40,917 nt of DNA from Pseudomonadota bacterium (GCA_021841865.1 JAKCDM010000015.1:1-40917), one strand, 5' to 3'. Positions 1 to 8,434 are shown, counted from the first letter of the stretch. Program-made: numbers and translations. The notes: generated by a model not told the origin, from the letters alone.

Positions 1-163
1 GCTCGGGGGGCAGCCTGGCCAGATCCTTCATCAGCGCGGTGATCGCGCCGGACTTGCCCAGGTAGCGGGCCTTGGCGTTTTCCAGATCGGCGGCCGTGGC
101 GCTGGCCTCGAACTGCTCGCGCGCCTGTTGCACCAGTTCCTGCAGTTGCGTATTCGTGCTCAT
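1..163 (-). CDS. pheS: Phenylalanine--tRNA ligase alpha subunit, N-terminal part (cut by window edge)
   Basis: Only the first 54 codons are in view; the gene runs off the left edge. The translation begins [20 protein letters not shown] and goes on to [20 protein letters not shown]. This is the N-terminal coiled-coil region of the alpha subunit of the alpha2-beta2 phenylalanyl-tRNA synthetase, which binds tRNA-Phe; the LGKSG stretch is typical of the family. The catalytic core is outside the window. The gene follows rplT on the same strand, the usual infC-rpmI-rplT-pheS-pheT order, but a terminator-like hairpin lies 64 nt upstream of the ATG, so its expression may be partly uncoupled from the ribosomal genes. 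Identification rests on this short N-terminus plus gene order. Confidence 0.88.
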   Translation of the reverse strand, partial: MSTNTQLQELVQQAREQFEASATAADLENAKARYLGKSGAITALMKDLARLPPE

Positions 164-227
164 CACCGAGTCATCGCGTGGTCATCGCAAAACCGAACCC
201 ATCCAGCCGGCGCCGTGCGTCGGCGTG

Positions 228-253
228 AAAAAAGGCCCGGGTTCACCAGGCCT
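228..253 (-). terminator. Rho-independent terminator or attenuator between rplT and pheS
   Basis: On the minus strand an 8-bp stem (AGGCCTGG / CCGGGCCT, one T-G pair) with a 5-nt loop is followed directly by six T. It lies downstream of rplT and 64 nt upstream of the pheS start. It could end the ribosomal transcript or act as an attenuator of pheS. I found no Phe-rich leader peptide in front of it, so classical phenylalanine attenuation is not supported. Confidence 0.75.
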
Positions 254-263
254 GTCGCGGGGT

Positions 264-287
264 GCAGCGCGCCGCGCGGCGCGCTGC
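264..287. repeat. Perfect GC inverted repeat downstream of rplT
   Basis: A 10-bp perfect stem (GCAGCGCGCC on the plus strand and its complement) encloses a 4-nt GCGC centre, 11 nt after the rplT stop codon. It stands just before the terminator hairpin and may stabilise the 3' end of the rplT mRNA or form part of a pheS leader fold. Confidence 0.6.
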
Positions 288-298
288 TCGAGCCTGGC

Positions 299-655
299 TC
301 AGGCCAGCTTCGCCCGCACCGCCTCGACGATCTTGCCGAACGCGGCGCTGTCGTGCACCGCCATGTCGGCCAGCACCTTGCGGTCGATGTCGATCGAGGC
401 CTTCTTCATGCCGTTCATGAACACGCTGTAGCTCATGCCCAGCTCGCGCACGGCGGCGTTGATGCGCGTGATCCACAGCGCGCGGAATTCACGCTTCTTG
501 GCACGGCGGTCGCGGTAGGCGTACTGGCCTGCCTTCATCACCGCCTGCTTGGCGATACGGAATACGTTCTTGCGACGGCCGCGGAAACCCTTGGCCTGGT
601 CGAGCACCTTCTTGTGGCGGGCGCGAGCCGTTACACCACGTTTGACGCGAGGCAT
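299..655 (-). CDS. rplT: 50S ribosomal protein L20
   Basis: 118 residues, the normal length. The start [20 protein letters not shown] and the internal [20 protein letters not shown] are diagnostic of L20, an early-assembly protein that binds 23S rRNA; its long basic N-terminal arm is visible. The ATG has a strong Shine-Dalgarno sequence (AAAGGAG) at good spacing. The gene follows rpmI after 49 nt and precedes pheS. In Escherichia coli and Bacillus, L20 represses translation or transcription of its own operon by binding structured leader RNA; the hairpins between infC and rpmI here are candidates for such a site (inference). Confidence 0.97.
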   Translation of the reverse strand: MPRVKRGVTARARHKKVLDQAKGFRGRRKNVFRIAKQAVMKAGQYAYRDRRAKKREFRALWITRINAAVRELGMSYSVFMNGMKKASIDIDRKVLADMAVHDSAAFGKIVEAVRAKLA

Positions 656-704
656 CTGAAAACTCCTTTACCGAATACGGGAAGACGACGCGAGAGCCGG
701 CGGC

Positions 705-902
705 TCAGGCGAAGGGCATCATCTGGGCGATATGGCCCATGTTCGTGGCATGCACCTCGGTGCTGCCGCGCAGATGACGCTTGTTCTTGGTCGTCTTCTT
801 GGTCAGGATGTGGCGCTTGAAGGCCTGGCCGCGCTTGACCGAGCCACCCGGCCGGACGCGAAAGCGCTTGGCAGCGCTTTTCTTGGTTTTCATCTTGGGC
901 AT
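705..902 (-). CDS. rpmI: 50S ribosomal protein L35
   Basis: 65 residues beginning [20 protein letters not shown], a small, very basic protein typical of L35. An in-frame upstream ATG would add ten residues, but homologues start at MPKMKTK and this ATG has a good ribosome binding site (ACGGAGCAATAC before the start), so 902 is chosen. The gene lies between infC and rplT. The 192-nt spacer to infC is unusually long for this operon and strongly structured, which fits control at this point. Confidence 0.96.
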   Translation of the reverse strand: MPKMKTKKSAAKRFRVRPGGSVKRGQAFKRHILTKKTTKNKRHLRGSTEVHATNMGHIAQMMPFA

Positions 903-982
903 GTATTGCTCCGTTGGAATGAACATGTGCACGGGCGCCCGCCGCAGCGGAACTTGAGCCTGTGCGCACTTGGAATCGACAA

Positions 983-1079
983 CGGCCCGGTTCGAACCGG
1001 GCCGCCGCCGGGGCCCACGCCATGGCCGAAGCCATGGTCGCGGATGCTCTCGCCGCGTCGCGGGGGCCTGCCGCGACGC
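983..1079 (-). promoter_or_regulatory. Three consecutive perfect hairpins in the infC-rpmI spacer (candidate r-protein leader)
   Basis: Read along the minus strand after infC there are three perfect inverted repeats: a 9-bp stem with 7-nt loop (1055-1079), a 7-bp stem CCATGGC/GCCATGG with a 4-nt loop (1020-1037), and a 22-nt perfect palindrome (983-1004; about 9 bp with a 4-nt loop). They end about 80 nt before rpmI. None is followed by a T-run, so simple termination is unlikely. In E. coli the rpmI-rplT operator, bound by L20, lies in the same place. I infer an L20-type autoregulatory leader; RNA processing or stabilising hairpins are alternatives. Confidence 0.5.
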
Positions 1080-1094
1080 CGCCGGTACTCCCGC

Positions 1095-1640
1095 CTACTT
1101 CTTCTTGCGGGGCGCCAGCACCATGATCATCTGCCTGCCCTCCAGGCGAGGCATCTGCTCGACCTGAGCATGTGCCTCGAGGTCGTCGCGCAGGCGCTCG
1201 AGCAGGCGCATGCCGATTTCCTGGTGGGTGATCTCGCGCCCGCGGAAGCGCAGCGAGACCTTGGCCTTGTCACCGTCGTCCAGGAAGCGCTTGAGATTGC
1301 GCAACTTGATCTGGTAGTCGCCCTCGTCGGTGGCAGGCCGGAACTTGACCTCCTTGATCTGGATCTGCTTCTGCTTGAGCTTGGCCTCGTGCGAGCGCTT
1401 TTGCTCCTGGTACTTGAACTTGCCGTAATCCATCAGCCGGCACACGGGCGGGCTGGCGGTCGCGGCAATCTCTACCAGGTCGACCCCACTTTCCTCGGCC
1501 AGGCGCAGGGCCTCGCCGATGGAGACGATTCCCAGCGCCTCGTTTTCCGGACCGGACAGGCGGACCTCGGGGACGTTGATTTCACGATTCAGGCGGTGGG
1601 CCCTTTTCTCCGGGGCGTTGCGGCTCTGTAGCGTAGCGAT
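1095..1640 (-). CDS. infC: Translation initiation factor IF-3, started at an AUC codon
   Basis: IF-3 binds the 30S subunit, checks the start codon and prevents premature 50S joining. The frame has no ATG, GTG or TTG until a GTG at 1443-1445, in the middle of the conserved [17 protein letters not shown] motif, so a conventional start would remove the N-terminal domain. The reading frame is open back to a TGA at 1644. It encodes the expected N-domain ([20 protein letters not shown], then [15 protein letters not shown]) from an ATC at 1638-1640 preceded by AAAGG at 7-nt spacing. This gives 181 residues, against 180 in E. coli, where infC starts on AUU. The C-domain runs to APRKKK. It lies 61 nt after thrS. 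AUC is among the codons IF-3 rejects, so self-limiting translation is expected. Confidence 0.93.
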   Translation of the reverse strand: MATLQSRNAPEKRAHRLNREINVPEVRLSGPENEALGIVSIGEALRLAEESGVDLVEIAATASPPVCRLMDYGKFKYQEQKRSHEAKLKQKQIQIKEVKFRPATDEGDYQIKLRNLKRFLDDGDKAKVSLRFRGREITHQEIGMRLLERLRDDLEAHAQVEQMPRLEGRQMIMVLAPRKKK

Positions 1641-1701
1641 GGTTCAGCCTTTCAGGAAAGTCGCGTGGTCGACTCGTAGCGCATGCCGTGCACGGCTGCC
1701 A

Positions 1702-3621
1702 CTACCGGGACAGTGCTTGCTCGAGCTCGGCACGAAGGCGTTGTTCGAGGTCGGACAGCCCGAGAACCCCCAGGTCGCGGTTGCCACGCGCACGCACGGC
1801 AACCGACTCGCTGGCTCGTTCCTTGTCTCCCACGACGAGCAGGTAAGGAATTTTCTGCAACGAATGTTCGCGGATTTTATAGCTGATCTTTTCGTTGCGC
1901 AAATCACACTCGACTCTAAGGCCTTGTTTTTGCAGCCTTTGTGCCACGTGCGCAGCATATTCCGCGGAGTCGTCGGTGATGCTCATGACCACCGCCTGGA
2001 CCGGCGCCAGCCACAGCGGAAGCGCGCCCGCGTGGTGCTCGATCAGCACGCCGATGAAACGCTCCATCGAGCCGACGATAGCGCGGTGCAGCATGACCGG
2101 GCGCCGACGCGTCGAGTGTTCGTCGACGTAGGACGCGTCGAGGCGCTCGGGCATCATGAAGTCGACCTGCATGGTACCCACCTGCCACGCGCGGCCGATG
2201 GAGTCCTGCATGTGGTATTCGATCTTCGGCCCGTAGAACGCGCCCTCGCCCGGCAGCTCGGTCCATTCCACGCCGCAGCCGCGCAGCGCGTCGCGCAACG
2301 CGGCCTCGGCCTTGTCCCACACCTCGTCGCCGCCGATGCGCTTTTCCGGGCGCAACGCGATCTTCAGCGCGATGTCGCTGAAGCCGAAGTCGGCGTAGGT
2401 CTTCATCGCCTGGCGATGAAAGGCCGCCACCTCGGACTCGATCTGGTCCTCGGTGCAGAAGATATGCCCGTCGTCCTGCGTGAAGCCGCGCACGCGCAGC
2501 AGCCCGTGCAGCGCCCCGGAGGGCTCGTTGCGGTGGCAGGCCCCGAACTCGCCATAGCGCAGCGGCAGGTCGCGGTAGCTGCGCAGCCCGGCGTTGAAAA
2601 TCTGCACATGTCCGGGGCAGTTCATCGGCTTGAGCGCGTATTCGCGCTTTTCCGACTCGGTGAAAAACATGTTCTCCTGGTAGTTGTCCCAGTGCCCGGA
2701 CCTCTTCCACAGGCTCACGTCGAGCACTTGCGGCGCCCGCACCTCGTGGTAGCCGCTTTCGCGGTACACGCGGCGCATGTACTGCTCGACCGCCTGCCAG
2801 ATCTGCCAGCCCTTGGGGTGCCAGAAGGCCAGCCCCGGCGCCTCGTCCTGGAAGTGGAACAGGTCGAGCTCGCGCCCGAGGCGGCGGTGGTCGCGCTTCT
2901 CGGCCTCCTCCAGGCGGTGCAGGTAGGCAGCCTGGTCTTCCTTGCGCGCCCACGCGGTGCCGTAGATTCGCTGCAACTGCTCGTTGCGCTGGTCGCCGCG
3001 CCAGTAGGCGCCGGCCACCTTCATCAGCTTGAACACCTGCAGGCGCCCGGTCGACGGCACGTGGGGGCCGCGGCACAGGTCGGTGAAGCCGCCCTCGGTG
3101 TACAGCGAGACCTCTTCTCCGGCCGGGATGTCCCGGATGATCTCGGCCTTGTAGCGCTCGCCCTGGCCTTCGAAGAAGGCGATGGCCTGGTCGCGCGGCA
3201 GCACGCGGCGCTGCACCGGCTCGTCGCGCGCGGCGAGTTGCGCCATGCGCTGCTCGATGGCAGCCAGGTCCTCGGGGGTGAACGGGCGCTTGTACGCGAA
3301 GTCGTAGTAGAAGCCGTCCTGGATCACCGGGCCGATCGTGACCTGGGCTTGCGGGAACAGCTCCTTGACCGCGTAGGCCAGCAGGTGGGCTGTCGAGTGG
3401 CGCAGGATCTCCAGGCCCTCGGGGTCCTTGGCGGTGACGATGCTCACGCGCACGTCGAGCCCGTCGTCGAGCCTGTGGCTGAGATCGACCAGTCGCTCGT
3501 CGACCTTCGCCGCCAGCGCGGCCTTGGCCAGGCCGGGGCCGATGCTCGCGGCCACTTCGGCCAGCGTGACCGGGCCGTCGAAACTGCGGCGCGAACCGTC
3601 GGGTAGCGTGATATTCAGCAT
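1702..3621 (-). CDS. thrS: Threonine--tRNA ligase
   Basis: 639 residues from the ATG at 3621; a TTG three codons upstream is possible but neither start has a clear ribosome binding site. Domains in order: TGS ([20 protein letters not shown]), the editing domain with the [10 protein letters not shown] zinc/editing motif near residue 80, then the class II catalytic core with the NCPGHVQIF and [19 protein letters not shown] stretches and the motif 3 region [19 protein letters not shown]. The C-terminal anticodon-binding domain ends LEQALSR. It charges tRNA-Thr in the cytoplasm. It heads the infC-rpmI-rplT operon. A terminator hairpin ends only about 21 nt ahead of its start, so expression must depend on read-through or on regulation of that hairpin. 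Confidence 0.97.
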   Translation of the reverse strand: MLNITLPDGSRRSFDGPVTLAEVAASIGPGLAKAALAAKVDERLVDLSHRLDDGLDVRVSIVTAKDPEGLEILRHSTAHLLAYAVKELFPQAQVTIGPVIQDGFYYDFAYKRPFTPEDLAAIEQRMAQLAARDEPVQRRVLPRDQAIAFFEGQGERYKAEIIRDIPAGEEVSLYTEGGFTDLCRGPHVPSTGRLQVFKLMKVAGAYWRGDQRNEQLQRIYGTAWARKEDQAAYLHRLEEAEKRDHRRLGRELDLFHFQDEAPGLAFWHPKGWQIWQAVEQYMRRVYRESGYHEVRAPQVLDVSLWKRSGHWDNYQENMFFTESEKREYALKPMNCPGHVQIFNAGLRSYRDLPLRYGEFGACHRNEPSGALHGLLRVRGFTQDDGHIFCTEDQIESEVAAFHRQAMKTYADFGFSDIALKIALRPEKRIGGDEVWDKAEAALRDALRGCGVEWTELPGEGAFYGPKIEYHMQDSIGRAWQVGTMQVDFMMPERLDASYVDEHSTRRRPVMLHRAIVGSMERFIGVLIEHHAGALPLWLAPVQAVVMSITDDSAEYAAHVAQRLQKQGLRVECDLRNEKISYKIREHSLQKIPYLLVVGDKERASESVAVRARGNRDLGVLGLSDLEQRLRAELEQALSR

Positions 3622-3642
3622 GGTGCGCAAATTACGGACGAC

Positions 3643-3666
3643 AAAAAAGTGCGGTCACGCCGCACT
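3643..3666 (-). terminator. Rho-independent terminator after tRNA-Val, directly ahead of thrS
   Basis: A 7-bp stem AGTGCGG/CCGCACT with loop CGTGA is followed by six T on the minus strand. It lies 98 nt downstream of the tRNA gene and ends about 21 nt before the thrS ATG. It can serve as the tRNA terminator, but because thrS begins so close it may also act as an attenuator of thrS. Confidence 0.8.
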
Positions 3667-3763
3667 CTTGTCATCGGTTCGCATCAAGAACGTCCTGCGC
3701 GACACATCGGCGGCCCGACCAGCAAATGCAGCGCGGGCGGCTCGGGAAAAACCTTCGGAAAAC

Positions 3764-3840
<77 letters not shown>

Positions 3841-3851
3841 GCAAAACAGCA

Positions 3852-3882
3852 ATCATATCACGCAGCCGGGGCTTCGCGGCAA
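3852..3882 (-). promoter_or_regulatory. Probable promoter of tRNA-Val
   Basis: On the minus strand TATGAT (3852-3857) ends 11 nt before the mature tRNA 5' end, with TTGCCG (3877-3882) upstream at a long 19-nt spacing. The -10 is convincing in this GC-rich setting; the -35 is weak. Confidence 0.55.
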
Positions 3883-3902
3883 GTGCCGCGCGCATCGCCG
3901 CT

Positions 3903-6056
3903 TCAGCGGCGCGCCGCGCGCCGCACCCCGGCGACCTCGCGCAACTGGGTCAGCGCCGCGGGCAGCGCCTCCAGTCCGGGCAGCTCGACCGTGAACATCA
4001 TGTGGGCGCTGTCGCCGCGGCTTTGCGTGCGCACGCCGATGACATTGAGCTTCTGCTTCGAGAACACCTCGGAGATGTCGCGCAGCAAGCCGTGGCGGTC
4101 CTGTGCCTCCACCATCAAGTCGACCGCGAACACGCCGTCGTTGCGTGCCCCCCAGGTCACCGGGATCACGCGCTCGGGGTGACGCTGGCGCAGGTGGCGC
4201 GCATTGCTGCAGTCGGCACGATGCACCGATACGCCGCGGCCACGGGTGACAAAGCCGCAGATCGCGTCCGGCGGCGCGGGCTTGCAACAGCCCGCGAGCT
4301 GGGTCAGCAGCGCGTCCACTCCGACCACCAGCACGCCGCCCGGCTGCGCCTTCGCGGCCCGCAGCGCGAGCTCGTCGGCGGCCGCCGACGGCTGACCGGC
4401 GCGCAGGAAATTCTCCACCTGGCGCAGCGGCAGGCTCTCGCTGCCGACGCGCTCGAACAACTGCTCCGGGCTGCGCAGCCCGAGGCCGGCCGCCAGCTCC
4501 TGCAGGCTCATGCCGGTGCGCCCTTCGCGCTGCAGCAGCTTGTCGATCTGCGCCCGCCCGCCCGCGATGGTCTGTTCCAGCGCCTGGGCGTTGAACCATG
4601 CCCGCGCCTTGGCGCGGGCGCGTGCGGTGTGCAGGAAACCCAGTTCGGGATTGAGCCAGTCGCGCGACGGCCCGCCCTGCTTGGCGGCGACGATTTCCAC
4701 CGTCTGCCCGCTGCGCAGCGGCGTGTTCAGCGGCACCAGCGCTCCGTCCACGCGCGCGCCGCGGCAGCGGTGCCCCAGATCGGTATGCACGGCATAGGCG
4801 AAATCCACCGCCGTGCTGCCGGCCTCGAGCTCGATGATGCGCGCCTGCGGGGTCATCACGTACACGCGGTCGTCGAAGGGATTGGCGCTCGCTCCGGCCC
4901 CGCCCGCGCCGGCCAGCTCGCCGCGCCATGCCATCAGCTGGCGCGCCAGCGCGACCTTGGCGTCGAAGCGCGACGCCGCCACCACGCCCTTGTAGCCCTG
5001 CGCGCCGGCTTCCTTGTAGGCCCAGTGCGCGGCCACGCCCTGCTCGGCATGCTCGTGCATCGCGCGGGTGCGGATCTGGATTTCCAGCGGCAGATCGCGC
5101 GGGCCTCGCACCACGGTGTGCAGCGACTGGTAGCCGTTGGCCTTCGGGCGTGCGATGTAGTCGTCGTACTCGGCATCGAGCGCGCTCCATGATTCGTGCA
5201 CCACGCCCAGCGCGGCATAGCACTGGTCGACGGTATCGACCACGATGCGCAGCGCCAGCAGGTCCATCACCTGGTCGAGCTCCAGGGACTTGCCCTGCAT
5301 CTTGCGCCAGATGCTGTAGGCATGCTTGCGCCGGCCGCTGATCGCGGCGTCGATGCCTTGCCGGCCCAGCGCGTCGCGCACCTGCGCGCTGGCCTGCGCG
5401 ATCAGCGCCTCGTGCTCGGCGCCTCGGTGGCGCATCCAATCCGAGATCCGCGCGTATTCGGCCGGGCGATCGAGGCGAAACGCCAGGTCCTCGATCTCCC
5501 ACTTGACCTGCCACAGCCCGAGCCGGTTGGCCAGCGGCGCCCAGATCTGCAGCGACGACTGCACGAAATCGTCGCTCGGGCGCACGCCGGCGCTGGTGAA
5601 ATAGCGCAGCGACTGCAGCCGCGACGCCAGGCGCAGCGGGATCACCCGCAGGTCCTCGGACATGGCCAGCAGCAGCCGGCGCAGCATCTCCCGGTGCTCG
5701 GTGGGAACGTCGCCGCCGGTGGCCACGCGCTGGCGCGCGACGCGAAACACCTCCATCAGCTTGCGTCCCTCGACGGCCAGTCGTGCGTTGTCGCGCCCGA
5801 AGGCCTTGCCCAGCTGTTCCTCGGGCTTGGCGAGCTGCCCGGCGGCCAGGGTCAGCCACGACGCCGCGCGCGTGGGCTCGTCGGCACCGATGGCGGCCAG
5901 GATCGCCTGCACCGCGTCGGCGTGCTGCAGCGCGGGCTCGCCGCTGTCGAGCAGCACCTCGTCGAGCAGCGGGGCGCTGAACGCGCGTGCTCGCGCCAGC
6001 AGGTCCTGCGGCGCGGGTGGGGCTTGGGACGCTGACATCGGCTGCGCTGGCTGCAT
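3903..6056 (-). CDS. relA: GTP pyrophosphokinase RelA ((p)ppGpp synthetase)
   Basis: 717 residues. The N-terminal region resembles the hydrolase fold but lacks the HD metal-binding motif, as in mono-functional RelA. The synthetase domain (about 235-350) shows GRRKHAYSIWRKMQ, the RelA-type EYDD at 296-299 (E-x-D-D, not the SpoT R-x-K-D) and ANGYQSLHTVV. A TGS domain follows (DRVYVMTPQARIIEL), then the Zn-finger region with GCCKPAPPDAICGF, and a C-terminal ACT/RRM-like domain (GLLRDISEVFSKQKLNVIGV). It makes (p)ppGpp on ribosomes stalled by uncharged tRNA. The ATG shares one base with the hydrolase stop (TGATG), so 6056 is chosen and translational coupling is likely; a second ATG at 6038 is possible. 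Confidence 0.96.
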   Translation of the reverse strand: MQPAQPMSASQAPPAPQDLLARARAFSAPLLDEVLLDSGEPALQHADAVQAILAAIGADEPTRAASWLTLAAGQLAKPEEQLGKAFGRDNARLAVEGRKLMEVFRVARQRVATGGDVPTEHREMLRRLLLAMSEDLRVIPLRLASRLQSLRYFTSAGVRPSDDFVQSSLQIWAPLANRLGLWQVKWEIEDLAFRLDRPAEYARISDWMRHRGAEHEALIAQASAQVRDALGRQGIDAAISGRRKHAYSIWRKMQGKSLELDQVMDLLALRIVVDTVDQCYAALGVVHESWSALDAEYDDYIARPKANGYQSLHTVVRGPRDLPLEIQIRTRAMHEHAEQGVAAHWAYKEAGAQGYKGVVAASRFDAKVALARQLMAWRGELAGAGGAGASANPFDDRVYVMTPQARIIELEAGSTAVDFAYAVHTDLGHRCRGARVDGALVPLNTPLRSGQTVEIVAAKQGGPSRDWLNPELGFLHTARARAKARAWFNAQALEQTIAGGRAQIDKLLQREGRTGMSLQELAAGLGLRSPEQLFERVGSESLPLRQVENFLRAGQPSAAADELALRAAKAQPGGVLVVGVDALLTQLAGCCKPAPPDAICGFVTRGRGVSVHRADCSNARHLRQRHPERVIPVTWGARNDGVFAVDLMVEAQDRHGLLRDISEVFSKQKLNVIGVRTQSRGDSAHMMFTVELPGLEALPAALTQLREVAGVRRAARR

Positions 6057-6955
6057 CAACGCGGTGGAAGATGCCGCGCCAGGAAGTCCTGCACGGGCTC
6101 GATCTGCTGCGCGCTCACCAGGGTCGGCGCATGCCCGACATCGGGCCACTCGATCAGGTCGGCGCGCGGCCCGCGCGCGCGCATGGCCTGCGCGGTGCCC
6201 GCGCTGAGAATGTCCGAGTCCACGCCGCGCAGCACCAGCGTGGGTGCCTGGATCCGGTCGTACAGCGCCCACATGGCCTGCTCGCCGGCGGCCACCGCCT
6301 GCGCCGCCTGCGGCGCGGCCAGCGCGGCGAAGCCCTGCATGATGCGCGGGTCGTAGTGCAGGCGCACGCCGCCTTCGGGGCGCGGCACCAGCATCGGGCG
6401 GCACAGCTCCAGCCAGTCCTCGCGGCTGTGGCTGCCGAAGCCGGTCGACACCGACCACAGGTAGTCGGCCGCGTCGTCGACGCTGGCGAACTCCATGCGC
6501 TGCGCCAGGTTGGCGCCGATGCGCCGCAGCCCGGCCTCGGCGATGGCCGGCCCGATGTCGTTGAGCACCATCGCGTTCACCGGGCTGTCGGCCAGCCCGC
6601 CCAGCGCCATGCCGATCAGGCCGCCCATCGACGTGCCGACCCAGCCGACGCGGCTGGCGCGCAGGCGTGCCAGCAGGCTCACCATGTCGGCCACGTACTG
6701 CGGGACCTGGTAGTGCTCGGGCGCCAGCCACTGCGAGCGCCCGCGCCCGGCCACGTCCGGGCACACCACGCGAAAGCGCGGGCTCAACGCGCGCGCCAGG
6801 CGGTCGAAGTCGCGCCCCTGGCGCGACAGGCCGTGCACGCACACGACCACGTCGGGGTTGTCGGGCTCGCCCCATTCCCAGTAGGCCATGCGGTGCAGGC
6901 CGCCGGGGTGCAGGCAGGATACGGATTCGAGTCGAGGTTGCTGGAGTTCGGGCAT
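6056..6955 (-). CDS. Alpha/beta-fold hydrolase
   Basis: 299 residues from the ATG at 6955. In-frame ATGs at 6988 and 6997 are rejected because the only -10-like hexamer (TAATAT, 6996-7001) would place transcription start near 6989. The alpha/beta hydrolase fold is clear: an oxyanion region VVVCVHGLSRQGRDF, nucleophile elbow GTSMGG with the serine, a late acid in RGVDSDILS and the histidine in DVGHAP. The N-terminus contains LHRMAYWEWGEPDNP, a stretch I associate with the hydrolase found upstream of relA in Burkholderiales. The substrate is unknown. The stop codon overlaps the relA start, so the two are co-translated. No signal peptide is visible, so it is probably cytoplasmic. Confidence 0.85.
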   Translation of the reverse strand: MPELQQPRLESVSCLHPGGLHRMAYWEWGEPDNPDVVVCVHGLSRQGRDFDRLARALSPRFRVVCPDVAGRGRSQWLAPEHYQVPQYVADMVSLLARLRASRVGWVGTSMGGLIGMALGGLADSPVNAMVLNDIGPAIAEAGLRRIGANLAQRMEFASVDDAADYLWSVSTGFGSHSREDWLELCRPMLVPRPEGGVRLHYDPRIMQGFAALAAPQAAQAVAAGEQAMWALYDRIQAPTLVLRGVDSDILSAGTAQAMRARGPRADLIEWPDVGHAPTLVSAQQIEPVQDFLARHLPPR

Positions 6956-6995
6956 GGCGTGCGCGGCGGGGCTGCAGGTACGATGCATGGCTTGC

Positions 6996-7001
6996 ATATT
7001 A
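6996..7001 (-). promoter_or_regulatory. -10-like TAATAT for the hydrolase-relA operon
   Basis: TAATAT on the minus strand lies 40 nt upstream of the chosen hydrolase start, in the divergent spacer to thyA. No good -35 is visible, so this is only suggestive. Confidence 0.3.
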
Positions 7002-7050
7002 GGCCGACCCCGCGACCGCGGGCGGCGCGCATCCCGAGGCACTCGCCGAC

Positions 7051-7869
7051 ATGCTGAGCACTCCCTACGAAGACCTGTTGCGCCTGGTGCTGCGCGAGGG
7101 CGCCGACAAGGCCGATCGCACCGGAACCGGCACGCGCAGCCGCTTCGGCGCGCAGCTGCGCTTCGACCTGCGCCAGGGCTTCCCGCTGGTGACCACCAAG
7201 AAGGTGCATTTCAAGAGCATCGTCGTCGAGTTGCTGTGGTTCCTGCGCGGCGACAGCAACATCGCCTACCTGCACGAGCACGGCGTGACCATCTGGGACG
7301 AGTGGGCCGACGCGCAGGGCGAGCTCGGACCGGTGTACGGCGTGCAATGGCGCTCGTGGCCGGCCCCAGACGGCTCGCAGGTCGACCAGATCTCCCAGCT
7401 CGTCGACGGGCTGCGGCGCAATCCGGATTCCCGGCGCCACCTGGTCAGCGCGTGGAACGTCGCGGAGATCGCTCGCATGGCGCTGCCGCCTTGCCACGTG
7501 ATGTTCCAGTTCTACGTCGCCCCGGCAGTCGACGGCGGGCTCCCGCGCCTGAGCTGCCAGTTGTACCAGCGCAGCGCCGACCTGTTCCTCGGCGTGCCGT
7601 TCAACATCGCCAGCTACAGCCTGCTGACCCACATGGTGGCCGAGCAATGCGGGTTCGACGTCGGCGAGTTCATCTGGAGCGGCGGCGACTGCCACATCTA
7701 TCACAACCATTTCGAGCAGGTGCGCCTGCAGTTGTCGCGGCCCCCGTTCGCCCCTCCGCGCCTGCGCCTGCTGCGCCGGCCCGACAGCCTGTTCGCGTAC
7801 CAGCCGAGCGACTTCGAGCTGGTCGATTACCTGCACCACCCGCCGATCAAGGCGCCGGTGGCCGTCTGA
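7051..7869 (+). CDS. thyA: Thymidylate synthase (ThyA type)
   Basis: 272 residues, close to the E. coli length of 264. It methylates dUMP to dTMP using 5,10-methylene-tetrahydrofolate and releases dihydrofolate. Visible signatures are the N-terminal [12 protein letters not shown] with a phosphate-binding Arg, [20 protein letters not shown], the catalytic Cys148 in [12 protein letters not shown], and the nucleotide-binding [20 protein letters not shown] with [10 protein letters not shown]. All expected residues are present. It is divergent from the hydrolase-relA pair and is followed after 29 nt by folA, which recycles its dihydrofolate product. Confidence 0.97.
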   Translation: MLSTPYEDLLRLVLREGADKADRTGTGTRSRFGAQLRFDLRQGFPLVTTKKVHFKSIVVELLWFLRGDSNIAYLHEHGVTIWDEWADAQGELGPVYGVQWRSWPAPDGSQVDQISQLVDGLRRNPDSRRHLVSAWNVAEIARMALPPCHVMFQFYVAPAVDGGLPRLSCQLYQRSADLFLGVPFNIASYSLLTHMVAEQCGFDVGEFIWSGGDCHIYHNHFEQVRLQLSRPPFAPPRLRLLRRPDSLFAYQPSDFELVDYLHHPPIKAPVAV

Positions 7870-7898
7870 CCCACCCCGCCCCGGCGCGCGCCCGCACC

Positions 7899-8408
7899 AT
7901 GCCCTCCCCGACCCCCACGCGCGTCAGCCTGATCGCCGCCGTCGCCAGCAACGGCGTGATCGGTCGCGACAACGCGCTGATCTGGCACATTCCGGCCGAC
8001 CTGGCGCATTTCAAGAAAATCACCCACGGCCACCCGATCATCATGGGGCGGCGCACCTGGGAGTCGATCGGGCGTGCGCTTCCCGGCAGGCGCAACATCG
8101 TCATCACGCGCCGGCAGGCGTGGCAGGCCGACGGCGCCGAGACGGCGGCATCGCTCGCCGAGGCGCTGGCCTTGTGCGCCGAAGCGCCCGAGGTGTTCGT
8201 GATCGGCGGCGCGCAGGTCTACGCCGACGCGCTGCCGCTGGCGCACCGCCTTTGGCTGACCGAGATCGACGCGCAGCCCGACGGGCATGTGCGCTTCCCC
8301 GACTGGCCGCGCGAGGATTTCGAGCAAGTCAGCCGCGAGCACCACGAGGCCCGCGAAGGCCTGCCGGCGTACGACTTCGCGCTGTACGAGCGGCGCGCCG
8401 CGCGCTGA
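7899..8408 (+). CDS. folA: Dihydrofolate reductase
   Basis: 169 residues. It reduces dihydrofolate to tetrahydrofolate with NADPH, the partner reaction to ThyA just upstream. The pattern is classic: LIAAVASNGVIGRDNALIWH, then IPADLAHFKKIT where Asp34 corresponds to the catalytic Asp27 of E. coli, IIMGRRTWESIGRALPGR for NADPH and substrate binding, and VFVIGGAQVYADAL. The start ATG at 7899 gives an eight-residue lead before the first strand, normal for betaproteobacteria. The thyA-folA pair is a likely operon. Confidence 0.96.
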   Translation: MPSPTPTRVSLIAAVASNGVIGRDNALIWHIPADLAHFKKITHGHPIIMGRRTWESIGRALPGRRNIVITRRQAWQADGAETAASLAEALALCAEAPEVFVIGGAQVYADALPLAHRLWLTEIDAQPDGHVRFPDWPREDFEQVSREHHEAREGLPAYDFALYERRAAR

Positions 8409-8410
8409 GT

Positions 8411-8434
8411 GGCCAGGCCGCGCCGGCCCTGGCC
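8411..8434. repeat. Inverted repeat between convergent folA and pmbA
   Basis: A perfect 7-bp stem GGCCAGG/CCTGGCC with a 10-nt GC-rich loop fills much of the 36-nt gap between the two convergent stop codons. It could act as a bidirectional terminator, but neither side has a T-run. Confidence 0.4.

Noticed and set aside
253-299. Phe-rich leader peptide for pheS attenuation
   Set aside because: No short frame with clustered Phe codons precedes the terminator hairpin.
3619-3630. TTG start for thrS at 3630, three codons upstream of the ATG
   Set aside because: No better ribosome binding site, and the family usually begins at the first TGS strand ([10 protein letters not shown]).
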